In this document: positions 9,798 to 19,857 of the stretch, in pieces
How the letters are laid out: each line of letters starts with the position of its first letter
Numbering within the stretch: position 1 is the stretch's first letter
NCBI GenBank assembly: GCA_947626915.1
Contig: CANQUA010000005.1
Coordinates: 1-64,000, forward strand
Direction of reading: 5' to 3'
DNA: 64,000 nucleotides
Source of the DNA: an uncultured Lachnospiraceae bacterium
GTDB lineage: Bacteria; Bacillota; Clostridia; Lachnospirales; Lachnospiraceae
Made by a program: the position numbers and the translations under genes
The notes under the pieces: model-generated
Database searches by the model: none
The model's input: only the letters and a program-made list of their open reading frames with translations
Told to the model about the DNA's origin: nothing

Positions 9798-10055
9798 ATG
9801 TTACATCCATCTTACCATGATCTGATTCAGGCCGTAAACAGCGGTGTGGAGCCGGGCGAGGAGCCGGTAGTCCAGAGCCGTTATTCCATTGTGATCGCTA
9901 CGGCCAAGCGGGCCCGCCAGCTGATCGCCGGCGAGGAGGCCATGGTCTCGTCCGCCGGACGCAAGCCTTTGTCCGTGGCGGTAGACGAACTGTACCACCA
10001 GAAGGTCAGGATTGTCAGCGAGGATGATACGGCTGACGACGGTACGAACGAATAA
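9798..10055 (+). CDS. rpoZ: DNA-directed RNA polymerase omega subunit
   Basis: RYSIVIATAKRARQL...KPLSVAVDELYHQKVRI; located after gmk. Confidence 0.92.
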   Translation: MLHPSYHDLIQAVNSGVEPGEEPVVQSRYSIVIATAKRARQLIAGEEAMVSSAGRKPLSVAVDELYHQKVRIVSEDDTADDGTNE

Positions 10056-10060
10056 GGGAA

Positions 10061-10084
10061 AAGGGGATGCAGCATCCCCTTTTT
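10061..10084 (+). terminator. Hairpin plus T-run between rpoZ and rimO
   Basis: AAGGGGATGC-A-GCATCCCCTTTTT. Confidence 0.7.
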
Positions 10085-10099
10085 GCAAAAGGAGTCTGC

Positions 10100-11437
10100 A
10101 TGAAAATACTTTGCATTTCGCTTGGCTGCGATAAGAACCTGGTGGATACGGAACAGATGCTGGGGCTTCTGCGGGCGGACGGGTTCTCTTTTACCGACGA
10201 CGAGGCGGAGGCGGACGCGATCCTGATCAACACCTGCTGTTTCATCGGCGACGCCAAGGAGGAGAGCGTCAATACGATCCTGGAGATGGCGGAGTGGAGG
10301 AAGAGCGGCCCCTGCAAAGCGCTGATCGTGACCGGCTGTCTGGCCCAGCGCTACCGCCGGGAGATTCTGGATGAGATTCCCGAGGTAGACGCGGTCATGG
10401 GCACGACCTCGTTTGAGGAGATTGCGGCGGTGCTGAAGAGAGCCCTTGCGGGGGAGAAAAGCCAGTGCTTTCATGATGTCAACGCGCTGCCGCTGCCGGA
10501 CGCGGACCGGATCGTCACGACGGGCGGTTATTATGCGTTTTTGAAGATCGCGGAGGGCTGCGACAAGCGCTGCACCTACTGCATCATTCCCAGTCTGCGG
10601 GGCCGGTACCGGAGCGTTCCCATGGAGAGGCTTTTGGAGGAGGCGGGCAGGCTGGCGGCCCGGGGCGTGAAGGAACTGATCCTGGTGGCCCAGGAGACCA
10701 CCCTCTACGGCGCCGATCTGTATGGAAGGAAGACGCTTCCGGAGCTTCTGCGGCGCCTGTGCAGGATTCCCGGGCTTCAGTGGATCCGGATCCTGTACTG
10801 CTATCCGGAGGAGATCACGGAGGAGCTGATCGACGTCATTGCGGAGGAAGAGAAGATCTGCCATTATCTGGACCTGCCGATCCAGCACGCCAGCGATGCG
10901 ATCCTGAAACGCATGGGCAGGCGCGCCACGCAGGAGGGCCTGCGGTCGATCATCGGGCGGCTGCGGGAGCGGATCCCGGACATTGCGCTGCGGACCACGC
11001 TGATCTCCGGGTTCCCGGGGGAGACACAGGAGGACCACGAGACGCTGATGGAGTTTGTGGACGACATGGAGTTTGAGCGGCTGGGCGTGTTTGCCTATTC
11101 TCAGGAGGAGGATACGCCGGCAGCCTCTTTCCCGGACCAGATCCCGGAGGAGGTCAAGGAGGCGCGCCGGGATGAGATCATGGAGCTGCAGCAGGAGATC
11201 GCGTTCGAAAAATCAGAAGCCATGGAGGGCCGCGTTCTGGATGTCCTGATCGAAGGAAAGGTAGCCGATGAGAACGCCTATGTAGGGCGGACGTATATGG
11301 ACGCGCCCGGCGTGGACGGCTTGCTGTTTCTGAATACGGACGAAGAGCTGTTGTCCGGCGACTTTGTCAGGGTGAGGGTGACGGGCGCCGCGGAGTATGA
11401 TTTGATAGGAGAGATATACGATGAATCTGCCGAATAA
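10100..11437 (+). CDS. rimO: Ribosomal protein S12 methylthiotransferase
   Basis: KILCISLGCDKNLVDTEQML, radical-SAM motif CDKRCTYCIIPSLRGRYRS. Start at 10100 after the GGAG SD. Confidence 0.95.
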   Translation: MKILCISLGCDKNLVDTEQMLGLLRADGFSFTDDEAEADAILINTCCFIGDAKEESVNTILEMAEWRKSGPCKALIVTGCLAQRYRREILDEIPEVDAVMGTTSFEEIAAVLKRALAGEKSQCFHDVNALPLPDADRIVTTGGYYAFLKIAEGCDKRCTYCIIPSLRGRYRSVPMERLLEEAGRLAARGVKELILVAQETTLYGADLYGRKTLPELLRRLCRIPGLQWIRILYCYPEEITEELIDVIAEEEKICHYLDLPIQHASDAILKRMGRRATQEGLRSIIGRLRERIPDIALRTTLISGFPGETQEDHETLMEFVDDMEFERLGVFAYSQEEDTPAASFPDQIPEEVKEARRDEIMELQQEIAFEKSEAMEGRVLDVLIEGKVADENAYVGRTYMDAPGVDGLLFLNTDEELLSGDFVRVRVTGAAEYDLIGEIYDESAE

Positions 11438-12002
11438 ACTGACAATTTTCCGTGTGATACTGATTGTGCCTTTTGTGCTGCTGCTTCTGGGCGGGCAGCA
11501 GGAGTGGGGGTGGTTTACGGCCATCTTCGGCGGGATTATGGAAAAAGTGGATTACATTGCCGTGGCCATTTTCATCCTTGCCAGCCTGACGGACCTTCTG
11601 GACGGAAAAATCGCCCGGAAGTACAATATGGTGACGAATTTCGGCAAGTTCATGGATCCGCTGGCGGATAAGCTGCTGGTCTGCTCGGCCCTGATCTGCC
11701 TGGTGGAGATGGGCAGGCTTCCGGCCTGGATGGTGATCATCATCATCAGCCGCGAGTTTATCATCAGCGGGTTCCGGCTGGTGGCCTCGGACAACGGCGT
11801 GGTCATCGCGGCCAGCTACTGGGGGAAATTCAAGACCACGTTCCAGATGATCGCGGTGATCCTGCTGATCCTGGATTTCCAAAATCAGGCAATGCAGATC
11901 GTGACGTCGGTCTGCGTCTGGGCCGCGCTGATCCTGACGGTCGTTTCACTGGTGGATTATATTGCGAAGAACCATAAGGTTCTGACGGAAGGGAGCATGT
12001 GA
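11421..12002 (+). CDS. pgsA: CDP-diacylglycerol--glycerol-3-phosphate 3-phosphatidyltransferase
   Basis: MNLPNKLTIFRVILI; CDP-alcohol phosphotransferase motif DLLDGKIARKYNMVTNFGKFMDPLADK. Confidence 0.95.
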   Translation: MNLPNKLTIFRVILIVPFVLLLLGGQQEWGWFTAIFGGIMEKVDYIAVAIFILASLTDLLDGKIARKYNMVTNFGKFMDPLADKLLVCSALICLVEMGRLPAWMVIIIISREFIISGFRLVASDNGVVIAASYWGKFKTTFQMIAVILLILDFQNQAMQIVTSVCVWAALILTVVSLVDYIAKNHKVLTEGSM

Positions 12003-13258
12003 CCGGGATGACTGCGGAACTGATTTCGGTGGGGACAGAGATCCTTTTGGGAAAGATTGTGAATACCAACGCCCGTTTCCTGGCGGAGCGATGCGCGGAG
12101 ATGGGCCTGTGCGTGTATCACCAGACGGTGGTGGGAGACAATGAAGAGCGGCTGGCGGAGGCGTTCCGCACGGCGCTGGATCGTTCGGACGTGGTGATCC
12201 TGACCGGAGGGCTGGGCCCGACGGAGGACGATCTGACCAGGGAGACCTGCGCGAAGGTCCTGGAGCTGCCGCTGGAGGAGGATCCGCATACCAGGGAGCG
12301 CATTGAGGAATATTTTAAAAACAGTACGTTTAAGGAGATACCGGACAGCAACTGGCGCCAGGCGATGGTTCCCCGCGGGGCCAGGGTCCTGGACAATGAC
12401 AACGGCACCGCTCCGGGGCTGATCCTGGAGAAGGACGGCAAGACTGCGGTCCTGCTGCCGGGGCCGCCGGGAGAACTGTACCCGATGTTTACGGAGCAGG
12501 TGTACCCTTATCTGAGCGGGTCTCAGCCGGCCCGCATCGTGTCCCAGATGGTCAAGCTCTGCGGCGTGGGGGAGAGCAAGGCGGAGAGCCAGATTCAGGA
12601 CCTGATCGACGCGCAGACGAATCCCACGATCGCCACCTACGCCGGAGTGGGCGAGGTGCATGTGCATATCACGGCGAGAGTATCCGGGGACGAGGATGCG
12701 GACAAGCTGATCAAACCTCTTGTAAAAGAGATCAAGAAGCGGTTCGGCACGGCGGTCTATACGACCCGCGAGGAGGAAACCCTGGAGATGGCGGTCGTGC
12801 GGCTGCTGAAAAAATACGAGCTGACCGTGACGACGGCGGAATCCTGTACCGGCGGGCTTCTGGCGGGGCGGATCGTCAATGTGCCGGGGGCTTCCGAGGT
12901 GTTCCAGCAGGGCTTTGTGACCTATTCCAACAAAGCCAAGCGGAAGCTTCTGGATGTGAACAAGGCGACGCTGAAAAAATACGGGGCGGTCAGTAAGGAG
13001 ACCGCCAAAGAGATGGCGACCGGCGGCGTGTTCGCGGCCGACGCCGATACCTGCGTGGCGATCACCGGACTGGCCGGTCCGGACGGAGGGACGGAGGAGA
13101 AACCGGTGGGACTGGTGTATATCGCCTGCTATATGAACGATCATGTGACGGTGGAGAAATACCAGTTCAAAGGGGACCGGGCCAAAATACGGGAACAGTC
13201 CGTGGTGCGCGGTCTGGATCTGCTGCGCCGCTGCATTCTGGAAAATTACGCGAAGTGA
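11999..13258 (+). CDS. cinA: CinA family competence/damage-inducible protein
   Basis: AELISVGTEILLGKIVNTNARFLAE; C-terminal TTAESCTGGLLAGRIVNVPGASEVF. Confidence 0.95.
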   Translation: MTGMTAELISVGTEILLGKIVNTNARFLAERCAEMGLCVYHQTVVGDNEERLAEAFRTALDRSDVVILTGGLGPTEDDLTRETCAKVLELPLEEDPHTRERIEEYFKNSTFKEIPDSNWRQAMVPRGARVLDNDNGTAPGLILEKDGKTAVLLPGPPGELYPMFTEQVYPYLSGSQPARIVSQMVKLCGVGESKAESQIQDLIDAQTNPTIATYAGVGEVHVHITARVSGDEDADKLIKPLVKEIKKRFGTAVYTTREEETLEMAVVRLLKKYELTVTTAESCTGGLLAGRIVNVPGASEVFQQGFVTYSNKAKRKLLDVNKATLKKYGAVSKETAKEMATGGVFAADADTCVAITGLAGPDGGTEEKPVGLVYIACYMNDHVTVEKYQFKGDRAKIREQSVVRGLDLLRRCILENYAK

Positions 13259-13288
13259 CGGACGGGCATCATCCGGCGCATACAGAGC

Positions 13289-14590
13289 ATGGAGGAAAAT
13301 CAGTTGGAAGCCAGAGAGAGAAAAAAAGTGATGTCGGCGGCCTACCGGTACGCGTACGCGCGGCTGGCGCTGAATTATTATACATTCTGTGAAATGATGC
13401 TGGAGCAGGAGACATCCGCCGGAAAAATACGCGCCTATGAACAGGAATTCGGAGCGGTCCTGGACCGGTTTCTGGACGGGGAAGAATGTGTGACGGAGGA
13501 GCTTGAACGGCTGCGTCAGAGTACGAGGAGGGATATGGAGATCCTGACCTCCTACGGGGACAGCTTCAGTATTTATGAATATGTGCTGAACCGGATGGAA
13601 CGGCGCTTTGCCAAAATGGACGCAGTCGCGGAGACGCCGGAAGAATTCGCGGACAGTCTTCTGGAGAGCCTGCGGCTTTCCAGGGACGCGATGGTCCTGG
13701 ACCGCCGCCTGCGCAGCATCGTGTCCCAGCTGCCGGTCCGCTATACCCGCCAGAAATTTTACAGTCTGGTTACGGATAAGCTGACTACCTATATCGGGGC
13801 AGATCGGAGCGGAGTGGAGGGGCTGCTTTATATGCTTCGCACATCCGCGATGATCGAGTATCCGGAGGGCAGGGAGGAAGCGGAGCCGGAACTGCAGGCG
13901 GTGCTTGCGCAGGTGCAGGCGGCGGACCTGCGCGATATGGACGAGGAAAGCTTTAAAGCCTGTTTCGGCAAATTGAATGGGGCTGTTGACCTTTTTCATG
14001 AGAAGGTGGATGTCTGTCTGGCTTTTGAGGGCCTGCTCAACGACCTGTATGTGGTGCTCCTGAGCCATAAGGAAGCGATAATCGACGCTCTGGAAGACAG
14101 GGCGTTCCGGCATGTGATGAAGGGCGTGCGGGAGCATTTTAAGAACGAGCGTCTGGAAGCGATGGACGAGACCCTGACGGAATCGCTGGAGGACCTGGAA
14201 GGGATCCAGGAATCGGCGGTGGAGCGTATCCGCTTCCGTGAGGAGGAGACCGACGAGGATCTGAAAAAGATAGAGAAACTGCTGTCCGCCAGCGCGTTCG
14301 CGCCGCTGAGCGAGGAAGAGGCCGACCGGGAAGAACAACCGGCGGACCGGGCCTGGATAGAGGAAAAGGGCCGTCAGTTCTGCGGACAGCTGGAGGAGGC
14401 GTTCGCAAAGATGCCGCGGCCGGTGATGCGGGCCGTGATGGCCAATGTATTGTCCCAGCTGCCGATGAATTTTCAGTCGGTGGACGAGCTGCATAAATAT
14501 GTGGTGGGAAGCCTGCTTTCCTGCACGGATTTTGCGGAGCGGGAGGCCAGCATGGAGATACTCAGGCGGGATGTAATTGAACAGGAGTGA
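13289..14590 (+). CDS. Conserved hypothetical protein, possibly DUF6179-like
   Basis: Long ORF in operon order, stop overlapping the next start; helical composition. Family assignment uncertain. Confidence 0.6.
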   Translation: MEENQLEARERKKVMSAAYRYAYARLALNYYTFCEMMLEQETSAGKIRAYEQEFGAVLDRFLDGEECVTEELERLRQSTRRDMEILTSYGDSFSIYEYVLNRMERRFAKMDAVAETPEEFADSLLESLRLSRDAMVLDRRLRSIVSQLPVRYTRQKFYSLVTDKLTTYIGADRSGVEGLLYMLRTSAMIEYPEGREEAEPELQAVLAQVQAADLRDMDEESFKACFGKLNGAVDLFHEKVDVCLAFEGLLNDLYVVLLSHKEAIIDALEDRAFRHVMKGVREHFKNERLEAMDETLTESLEDLEGIQESAVERIRFREEETDEDLKKIEKLLSASAFAPLSEEEADREEQPADRAWIEEKGRQFCGQLEEAFAKMPRPVMRAVMANVLSQLPMNFQSVDELHKYVVGSLLSCTDFAEREASMEILRRDVIEQE

Positions 14591-14919
14591 CGCTTGCGAT
14601 GATCTGGTATGACCATTTGTACGTGGGAGAGAAAGCCAAAAAGCACAGATTTTCGATTATCCAGAGCATCCGGCAGAAGAAAGCCGGATCGGATATCTAT
14701 GTGATTACGCCCCCGTCAAATGGGAATAATATCCTTGACATCTATCCGGTCACGACGCTGTATCAGGAATATTATGAAAAGAAAAATATGCTGATCCTGG
14801 GGATCGCCTCGGGATATCAGGATGCTCTGACGCTGGCCGGTCGCATCGTGGATCAGATGTACCGGAAAACGGGCGCTTTCCGGATCGGGGAGTTTCTGGA
14901 GGAAGAGGAGAACCGATAG
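14587..14919 (+). CDS. Conserved hypothetical protein, about 110 aa
   Basis: GTG start overlaps the upstream stop (ATG alternative at 14599); translationally coupled pair. Confidence 0.6.
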   Translation: MTLAMIWYDHLYVGEKAKKHRFSIIQSIRQKKAGSDIYVITPPSNGNNILDIYPVTTLYQEYYEKKNMLILGIASGYQDALTLAGRIVDQMYRKTGAFRIGEFLEEEENR

Positions 14920-14932
14920 CGGGTGAGGTAAG

Positions 14933-16135
14933 ATGCTGCATATCATTTGGATGATTCTGAAGATCGTGGGGATCGTGCTTCTGGTCATACTGGGGCTTGT
15001 GTTTCTGGTGCTTCTTCTGGTGCTCCTGGTTCCGGTTCGTTATCGTCTGGCCGGAAGTTATCATGAAAAGCCGGCGGGAGGCGCAGATGTTTCCTGGTTT
15101 TTCAAAGCGGTTTTCCTGTCCGTTACATATGAAGACGGGCTTAGGATCGCGTTAAAGCTTCTGGGCCGGAAGGTATTTCAGTTAAACGGAGACGATGCGG
15201 AGGACGGGGAGGAAGAGTGGACGGATGACGCGGAGGATGTGCTGCGGGACGCGGCAGATCTTCCGGCTGAACCGGATGTGCAAAAGGACACTTCCCCTGC
15301 GGACGGCGCCAAACCGGCGGAAGCGGGCACGGACCGTCCTGGGCAGGAGCAGGACCGGCCGGAGGACCGGAAGACGGCCGGAAAGGGAACCTGCAGCGAG
15401 GGCCCTGACGCGGGGGCGGAAATGCAGGCCATGGAGCTGAACCGGACGGACGGAGAGGGAACCGTCAGCGAGGGCCCTGACGCGGGGGCGGAAATGCAGG
15501 TCATGGAGCTGAACCGGACGGACGGAGACAGGGAACCGGACAGGCAGACCGCGGACGAGGGCCCGGAGCATACCGGAGAGGAGCTTTTCACAGCGCCGGA
15601 ACAGCCGGAGGACGATTCCTCAGAACCCCGGACCGATATTCGGGAAGAGGACCTGGCGGAAACGGACGAGCCGGCTTCATCTGACGCGGAGCAGGGAATC
15701 GGAGAAAAAATCGAGGCGCTGTTTTCGAAGATCGGCGATAAATTAGAGTGGGCAGAGGAAAAGCGGCGCTGGGCGGCGCGGTTTATCAGGGATTCCCGGA
15801 ATCAGCGGGTATTCGCGCTGCTGTGGCGGCAGGTGAAGGCGCTTCTGCGTCATCTGCTTCCGCGGAAGGCGAAGGGGCAGCTGACCCTGGGCTTCGAAGA
15901 TCCGGCCGTTACAGGGCAGGCGCTGGCGATCTGCGGCGTGTTTTACGGGCTGTACGGCGGAGACGTGAGCATCACGCCGGATTTTGAGCATCCGGTGATC
16001 GACGGCGATCTGGAGATAAAAGGGCGCGTGTATGCCGGCGCAGCCGCGGTCCTGGCGGCGCGGGTTCTGATCGACAGAAACTTTTGGAGAATGATAAAGC
16101 AGGTGAGAAGATTCCTGGCGAAGGGAGGCAATTAA
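14933..16135 (+). CDS. DUF2953 domain protein
   Basis: N-terminal TM helix, LLVPVRYRLAGSYHEKP, C-terminal TGQALAICGVFYGLYGGDVSITPDFEHPVIDGDLEIKGRVY. Precedes the GerW-type gene, as expected. Confidence 0.82.
   Translation: MLHIIWMILKIVGIVLLVILGLVFLVLLLVLLVPVRYRLAGSYHEKPAGGADVSWFFKAVFLSVTYEDGLRIALKLLGRKVFQLNGDDAEDGEEEWTDDAEDVLRDAADLPAEPDVQKDTSPADGAKPAEAGTDRPGQEQDRPEDRKTAGKGTCSEGPDAGAEMQAMELNRTDGEGTVSEGPDAGAEMQVMELNRTDGDREPDRQTADEGPEHTGEELFTAPEQPEDDSSEPRTDIREEDLAETDEPASSDAEQGIGEKIEALFSKIGDKLEWAEEKRRWAARFIRDSRNQRVFALLWRQVKALLRHLLPRKAKGQLTLGFEDPAVTGQALAICGVFYGLYGGDVSITPDFEHPVIDGDLEIKGRVYAGAAAVLAARVLIDRNFWRMIKQVRRFLAKGGN
15386..15529 (+). repeat. 72-bp in-frame tandem duplication (2 copies) in the DUF2953 gene
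   Basis: GGAACC(T/G)...GAGGGCCCTGACGCGGGGGCGGAAATGCAGG(C/T)CATGGAGCTGAACCGGACGGACGGAGA repeated at a 72-nt offset; encodes SEGPDAGAEMQxMELNRTDG twice. Confidence 0.95.
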
Positions 16136-16136
16136 T

Positions 16137-16550
16137 ATGGCGGACAGCAGCAAGCAGCTTACGGCTTCGATCGAGGCCATGTTTTCAGGTATTGACAAAC
16201 TGGTGACTACCAAGACCGTGGTGGGCGACGCCGTGAAAGTGGACGGCGCCATCATCCTGCCGTTAATGGACGTGTCCTGCGGCATGGCGGCCGGGGCGTT
16301 CGACGCCAACGCGAAGAACCGGGGCGCGGGCGGCATGAGCGCGAAGATGAGCCCCAGCGCGATCCTGGTGATCCAGAACGGCTCGACCAGGCTGGTCAAT
16401 ATCAAGAACCAGAATACGGTGAACAAGGTCCTGGACATGGTTCCCGATCTGTTGGACCGTTTTACCGGCGGCAAGGTCAATGTCGGCGGGCCGGTTTCCC
16501 GGGAGGCTGTGAACACGGCGAAAGAAATGGCGGCAGACGACGGGAAATGA
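16137..16550 (+). CDS. gerW: GerW family (YtfJ) sporulation protein
   Basis: IEAMFSGIDKLVTTKTVVGDAVKVDGAIILPLMDVSCGMAAGAF; KMSPSAILVIQNGSTRLVNIK. Confidence 0.92.
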   Translation: MADSSKQLTASIEAMFSGIDKLVTTKTVVGDAVKVDGAIILPLMDVSCGMAAGAFDANAKNRGAGGMSAKMSPSAILVIQNGSTRLVNIKNQNTVNKVLDMVPDLLDRFTGGKVNVGGPVSREAVNTAKEMAADDGK

Positions 16551-16706
16551 TCCCGGAGCGCCGGGAGCCATGCGCGGCGGTTCCGGGCATTGGGGCGCCG
16601 GGCTCGGCCGGGAAGCGGCTTTCGGCCGGAGCGGAATTCATTGTCATAGCAGTCGGGGCTTGTGCATAGGATAAAGCAAGGAAGCGCAAACTGCGAGAGA
16701 AATGGT

Positions 16707-16847
16707 ATGAAGCGATTATGCGGACTGATCATGTTCTGCGTCGGCGTCGGCATGGCGATCAAGGTCCTGATTCCTACCACGCTGGCGCTTCTTGTGTTTA
16801 TTATTGCGCTGCTGGTTCTGGGGTATAATCTGTTCTGCCAGTGCTGA
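16707..16847 (+). CDS. Small membrane protein (46 aa)
   Basis: MKRLCGLIMFCVGVGMAIKVLIPTTLALLVFIIALLVLGYNLFCQC, two hydrophobic stretches; short ORF. Confidence 0.5.
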   Translation: MKRLCGLIMFCVGVGMAIKVLIPTTLALLVFIIALLVLGYNLFCQC

Positions 16848-16990
16848 GGGAACATTTCCGCGCGCTGCCGCGTGAAAAGAGCCGGTTTTTGTTGTCCGGT
16901 GCGGCAGGCAGCCTGGGCCTTTTGCGCGGGCGGGAAACGCAGGGAGCGGCGCCGGATTTATCAGATGGAAACGAAAGAGGATCCTGTTCC

Positions 16991-17827
16991 ATGAATGTAT
17001 GTTTTGGTGTCTGTGCGGTAATTCTGATGATGAGCATGACGCTCGTGAACGGAGGCGCAAAGCTCAGCCGGCAGATGAAGGAAGAGATAAGGATTGCGGC
17101 AGAAACGGATGCCGCGGAAATAAACGATGCCGCAAGGGAAGAAACGGACTCCGCGCAGGAGTTTTCTTTTGATGCGGAGCGGTTTGAACTTCCGGAAGAA
17201 GCGGCGGTCCTGGTAGTGGTGGAGGGCGTAGGGCAGAGACAGTGCGTGCTCAGGGCCTTTGAAAAAACGGACGGGGAATGGCAGCTGCAGCTGGAGACGG
17301 ACGGGTGGCTGGGCCGCAATGGACTCAGCAATCATCGGACGATGGGAGACGAGACGACGCCCATCGGAGTTTTCCAGATGAATACTCCTTTCGGACAGAA
17401 AGCGGCGCTGGAGGGCTTTCCGGACCATTATATTCAGGTAGACGGCAGTTATATATGGGAAGATGAGAGAAATATCCTGAGCCGGGAACTGTCAAAAGAA
17501 GGAGAACTCGTCGGCGGTCCCGGCTATACGGAAGCGTATGGGTATGCGGTCGATATGGGCTTTAACAGGAACGCGGTTGCCGGTATGGGCTCGGCGCTGT
17601 TTTTGCACTGCGCGATTGCCCGGGAAGCGGGTACGTCCGGCTGTGTGGCGGTCCCGGAGGATGCCATGATCCGCATCCTGCGCCTGTACGGAAAGTACGG
17701 AGACGGCCGCTGCTATATCGCGCTGGCCCCGTCCGGAACCTTTGAACAGATCTACGATGCGTATGGGGTCAATGACGGTCTGTCCCCGGACGGCGATTTT
17801 ACGGCGGACCGGCCGGCAGGGCAATGA
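16991..17827 (+). CDS. L,D-transpeptidase (YkuD) family protein
   Basis: N-terminal hydrophobic segment; catalytic-type motif LFLHCAIAREAGTSGCVAVPEDAM. Confidence 0.85.
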   Translation: MNVCFGVCAVILMMSMTLVNGGAKLSRQMKEEIRIAAETDAAEINDAAREETDSAQEFSFDAERFELPEEAAVLVVVEGVGQRQCVLRAFEKTDGEWQLQLETDGWLGRNGLSNHRTMGDETTPIGVFQMNTPFGQKAALEGFPDHYIQVDGSYIWEDERNILSRELSKEGELVGGPGYTEAYGYAVDMGFNRNAVAGMGSALFLHCAIAREAGTSGCVAVPEDAMIRILRLYGKYGDGRCYIALAPSGTFEQIYDAYGVNDGLSPDGDFTADRPAGQ

Positions 17828-17938
17828 TCCGCCGCGGCCAGGCTTCGGATCAGCACCCGGCAGGGGCGGAAAAGGGCGCGGAAGCGGTGTCCGTTGCAGC
17901 CGGAACGCATATAATAAAGAAAACGCCGAAAGACTGTC

Positions 17939-19093
17939 ATGGAAATCTATATTGTCAAAGCCGGGGACACCGTGGATGGGATCGCGGAGGAAAGCGGGGT
18001 CGCGGCGTCTTCTGTCATTTATACCAATCAGCTGGAATATCCTTACAGGCTTGCGGTGGGGCAGGCCCTGCTTTTATTTCCGGAAACCGGCGCGGACGGC
18101 GGTCCCTCCGGTTTTTCCGGCGGCATGATGCGCGAGGCGCGTGCCGGCGGCTATGCGTACCCGTTTATTTCTCCCTGGGTCCTGGAGCAGACCCTGCCTT
18201 TTCTGGAGGAGCTTTCCGTTTTTTCCTATGGTTTTACAACGGACGGGAACCTGGTTCCGCCGGCGCTGGAGGATCTCTGGATGGTACAGGCCGCGCTTTC
18301 CCGCGGCGTGCGCCCGACGCTGACGCTGACGCCTTCCGGAAACGACGGAAGCTTCAACAACAACCTGGTCAGCGTTCTGGTGAGAAATGAGGACGTCCAG
18401 CTGACACTTCTGCGGAACCTGGTGCGGGTCATGGCAGAAAAAGGCTACCAGAGCGTCAACATTGATTTCGAATATATCCTGGCGGAGGACCGGGATGCGT
18501 TTACCGCTTTCGTGGCCCGCGCCGCCCGCCTCCTGAACCAGTTCGAGTACGAGGTCAGCGTCGCCCTGGTTCCCAAAACCTCTGATACGCAGCCAGGGCT
18601 GCTTTATGAGGGCATGGACTACGCCGGGCTGGGGCAGGCCGCCAACCGGGTGCTTTTGATGACGTATGAGTGGGGGTATACTTACGGCCCGCCCATGGCT
18701 GTAGCTCCCATCAATCAGGTCCGCCGCGTGGTAGAGTACGCGGTAAGCCGGATCCCTGCGGACCGCATCAGCCTGGGCGTGCCCAATTACGGGTACGACT
18801 GGCCGCTGCCTTTCGTCCGGGGAAGCACGAAAGCCGTGACGCTGGGAAATGTGGAGGCGGTCCAGAAGGCGATCTTTTACGGGGCGGAGATCGAGTTCGA
18901 CGAGACGGCCCAGTCGCCTTACTTCCGTTACTGGCAGTATGGCGTTCAGCATGAAGTGTGGTTTGAGGATGTGCGCAGCTACGCGGCCAAGTTCCGGCTG
19001 GCGGAGGAATACGGTCTGCGGGGGATCGGCGTCTGGCAGCTCATGCAGCTGTTCCGGGCGGGGTGGGAGCTGTTTGAGTCGCTCTTTCGTTAG
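17939..19093 (+). CDS. LysM domain plus glycosyl hydrolase family 18 protein (spore germination hydrolase-like)
   Basis: LysM at N-terminus (YIVKAGDTVDGIAEESGV...); GH18-like NIDFEYILAEDRDAF and GLRGIGVWQLMQLF. Confidence 0.88.
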   Translation: MEIYIVKAGDTVDGIAEESGVAASSVIYTNQLEYPYRLAVGQALLLFPETGADGGPSGFSGGMMREARAGGYAYPFISPWVLEQTLPFLEELSVFSYGFTTDGNLVPPALEDLWMVQAALSRGVRPTLTLTPSGNDGSFNNNLVSVLVRNEDVQLTLLRNLVRVMAEKGYQSVNIDFEYILAEDRDAFTAFVARAARLLNQFEYEVSVALVPKTSDTQPGLLYEGMDYAGLGQAANRVLLMTYEWGYTYGPPMAVAPINQVRRVVEYAVSRIPADRISLGVPNYGYDWPLPFVRGSTKAVTLGNVEAVQKAIFYGAEIEFDETAQSPYFRYWQYGVQHEVWFEDVRSYAAKFRLAEEYGLRGIGVWQLMQLFRAGWELFESLFR

Positions 19094-19263
19094 GCAGAAA
19101 AATTGTTCTGTCTACTTGAAAAATTACTGGAAAACCTTTATCATATAAGGAAGTTCGCGAATCGGTTCCCCGTACGATGAGAACGGGAACGGATCGCGGC
19201 GGTAAAGTCTGGTAGAGGACAGGGTTCTGCCGCAGCCAGAGAAAATAACGGGAGGAAATTCGG

Positions 19264-19857
19264 ATGCAAAGTACGTTGACCAGACAGCAGGCGGTCGAAC
19301 TGCTGCGCAAATATAATCAGGAGCCGTTTCATATCCAGCACGCTCTGACCGTGGAGGCGGTCATGGGCTGGTACGCGAGAGAACTGGGATATGGAGAGGA
19401 CGAGGGATTCTGGAGCCAGGTGGGACTGCTTCATGACATTGATTTTGAACAGTATCCGGAGCAGCATTGCGTGAAAGCGCCGGAGCTTCTGCGGGAAGCG
19501 GGCGTGGGCGAGGAGATGATCCACGCGATCTGCAGTCATGGCTATGGGATCTGCTGCGATGTAGAACCAACGCACCAGATGGAGAAGGTGCTGTTTGCGG
19601 CCGATGAGCTGACCGGGCTGATCGGCGCGGCTGTGAAGATGCACCCGTCGAAGAGCGCTTCAGATCTGGAAGTGTCGAGCCTGAAGAAGAAATTCAAGGA
19701 CAAACGCTTTGCGGCCGGCTGTTCCAGAGACGTGATCCGGGAGGGCGCGGAGCGTCTGGGCTGGACGCTGGAGGAACTGATGGAAAAGACCATCCTGGCG
19801 ATGCGGGCCGGCGAGGCCTGGATCGAGAGCGAGATGGAGCGGCTGCAGATCGCGTAA
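19264..19857 (+). CDS. HD domain protein (putative phosphohydrolase)
   Basis: HALTVEAVMGWYARELG...VGLLHDIDFEQYPE...AICSHGYG: H...HD...H pattern. Confidence 0.82.
   Translation: MQSTLTRQQAVELLRKYNQEPFHIQHALTVEAVMGWYARELGYGEDEGFWSQVGLLHDIDFEQYPEQHCVKAPELLREAGVGEEMIHAICSHGYGICCDVEPTHQMEKVLFAADELTGLIGAAVKMHPSKSASDLEVSSLKKKFKDKRFAAGCSRDVIREGAERLGWTLEELMEKTILAMRAGEAWIESEMERLQIA

Noticed and set aside
11957-14494. 845-aa minus-strand ORF
   Set aside because: Lies antisense across cinA and the downstream gene, whose sense products are recognisable or operon-consistent. Long antisense ORFs are expected in GC-rich coding DNA.
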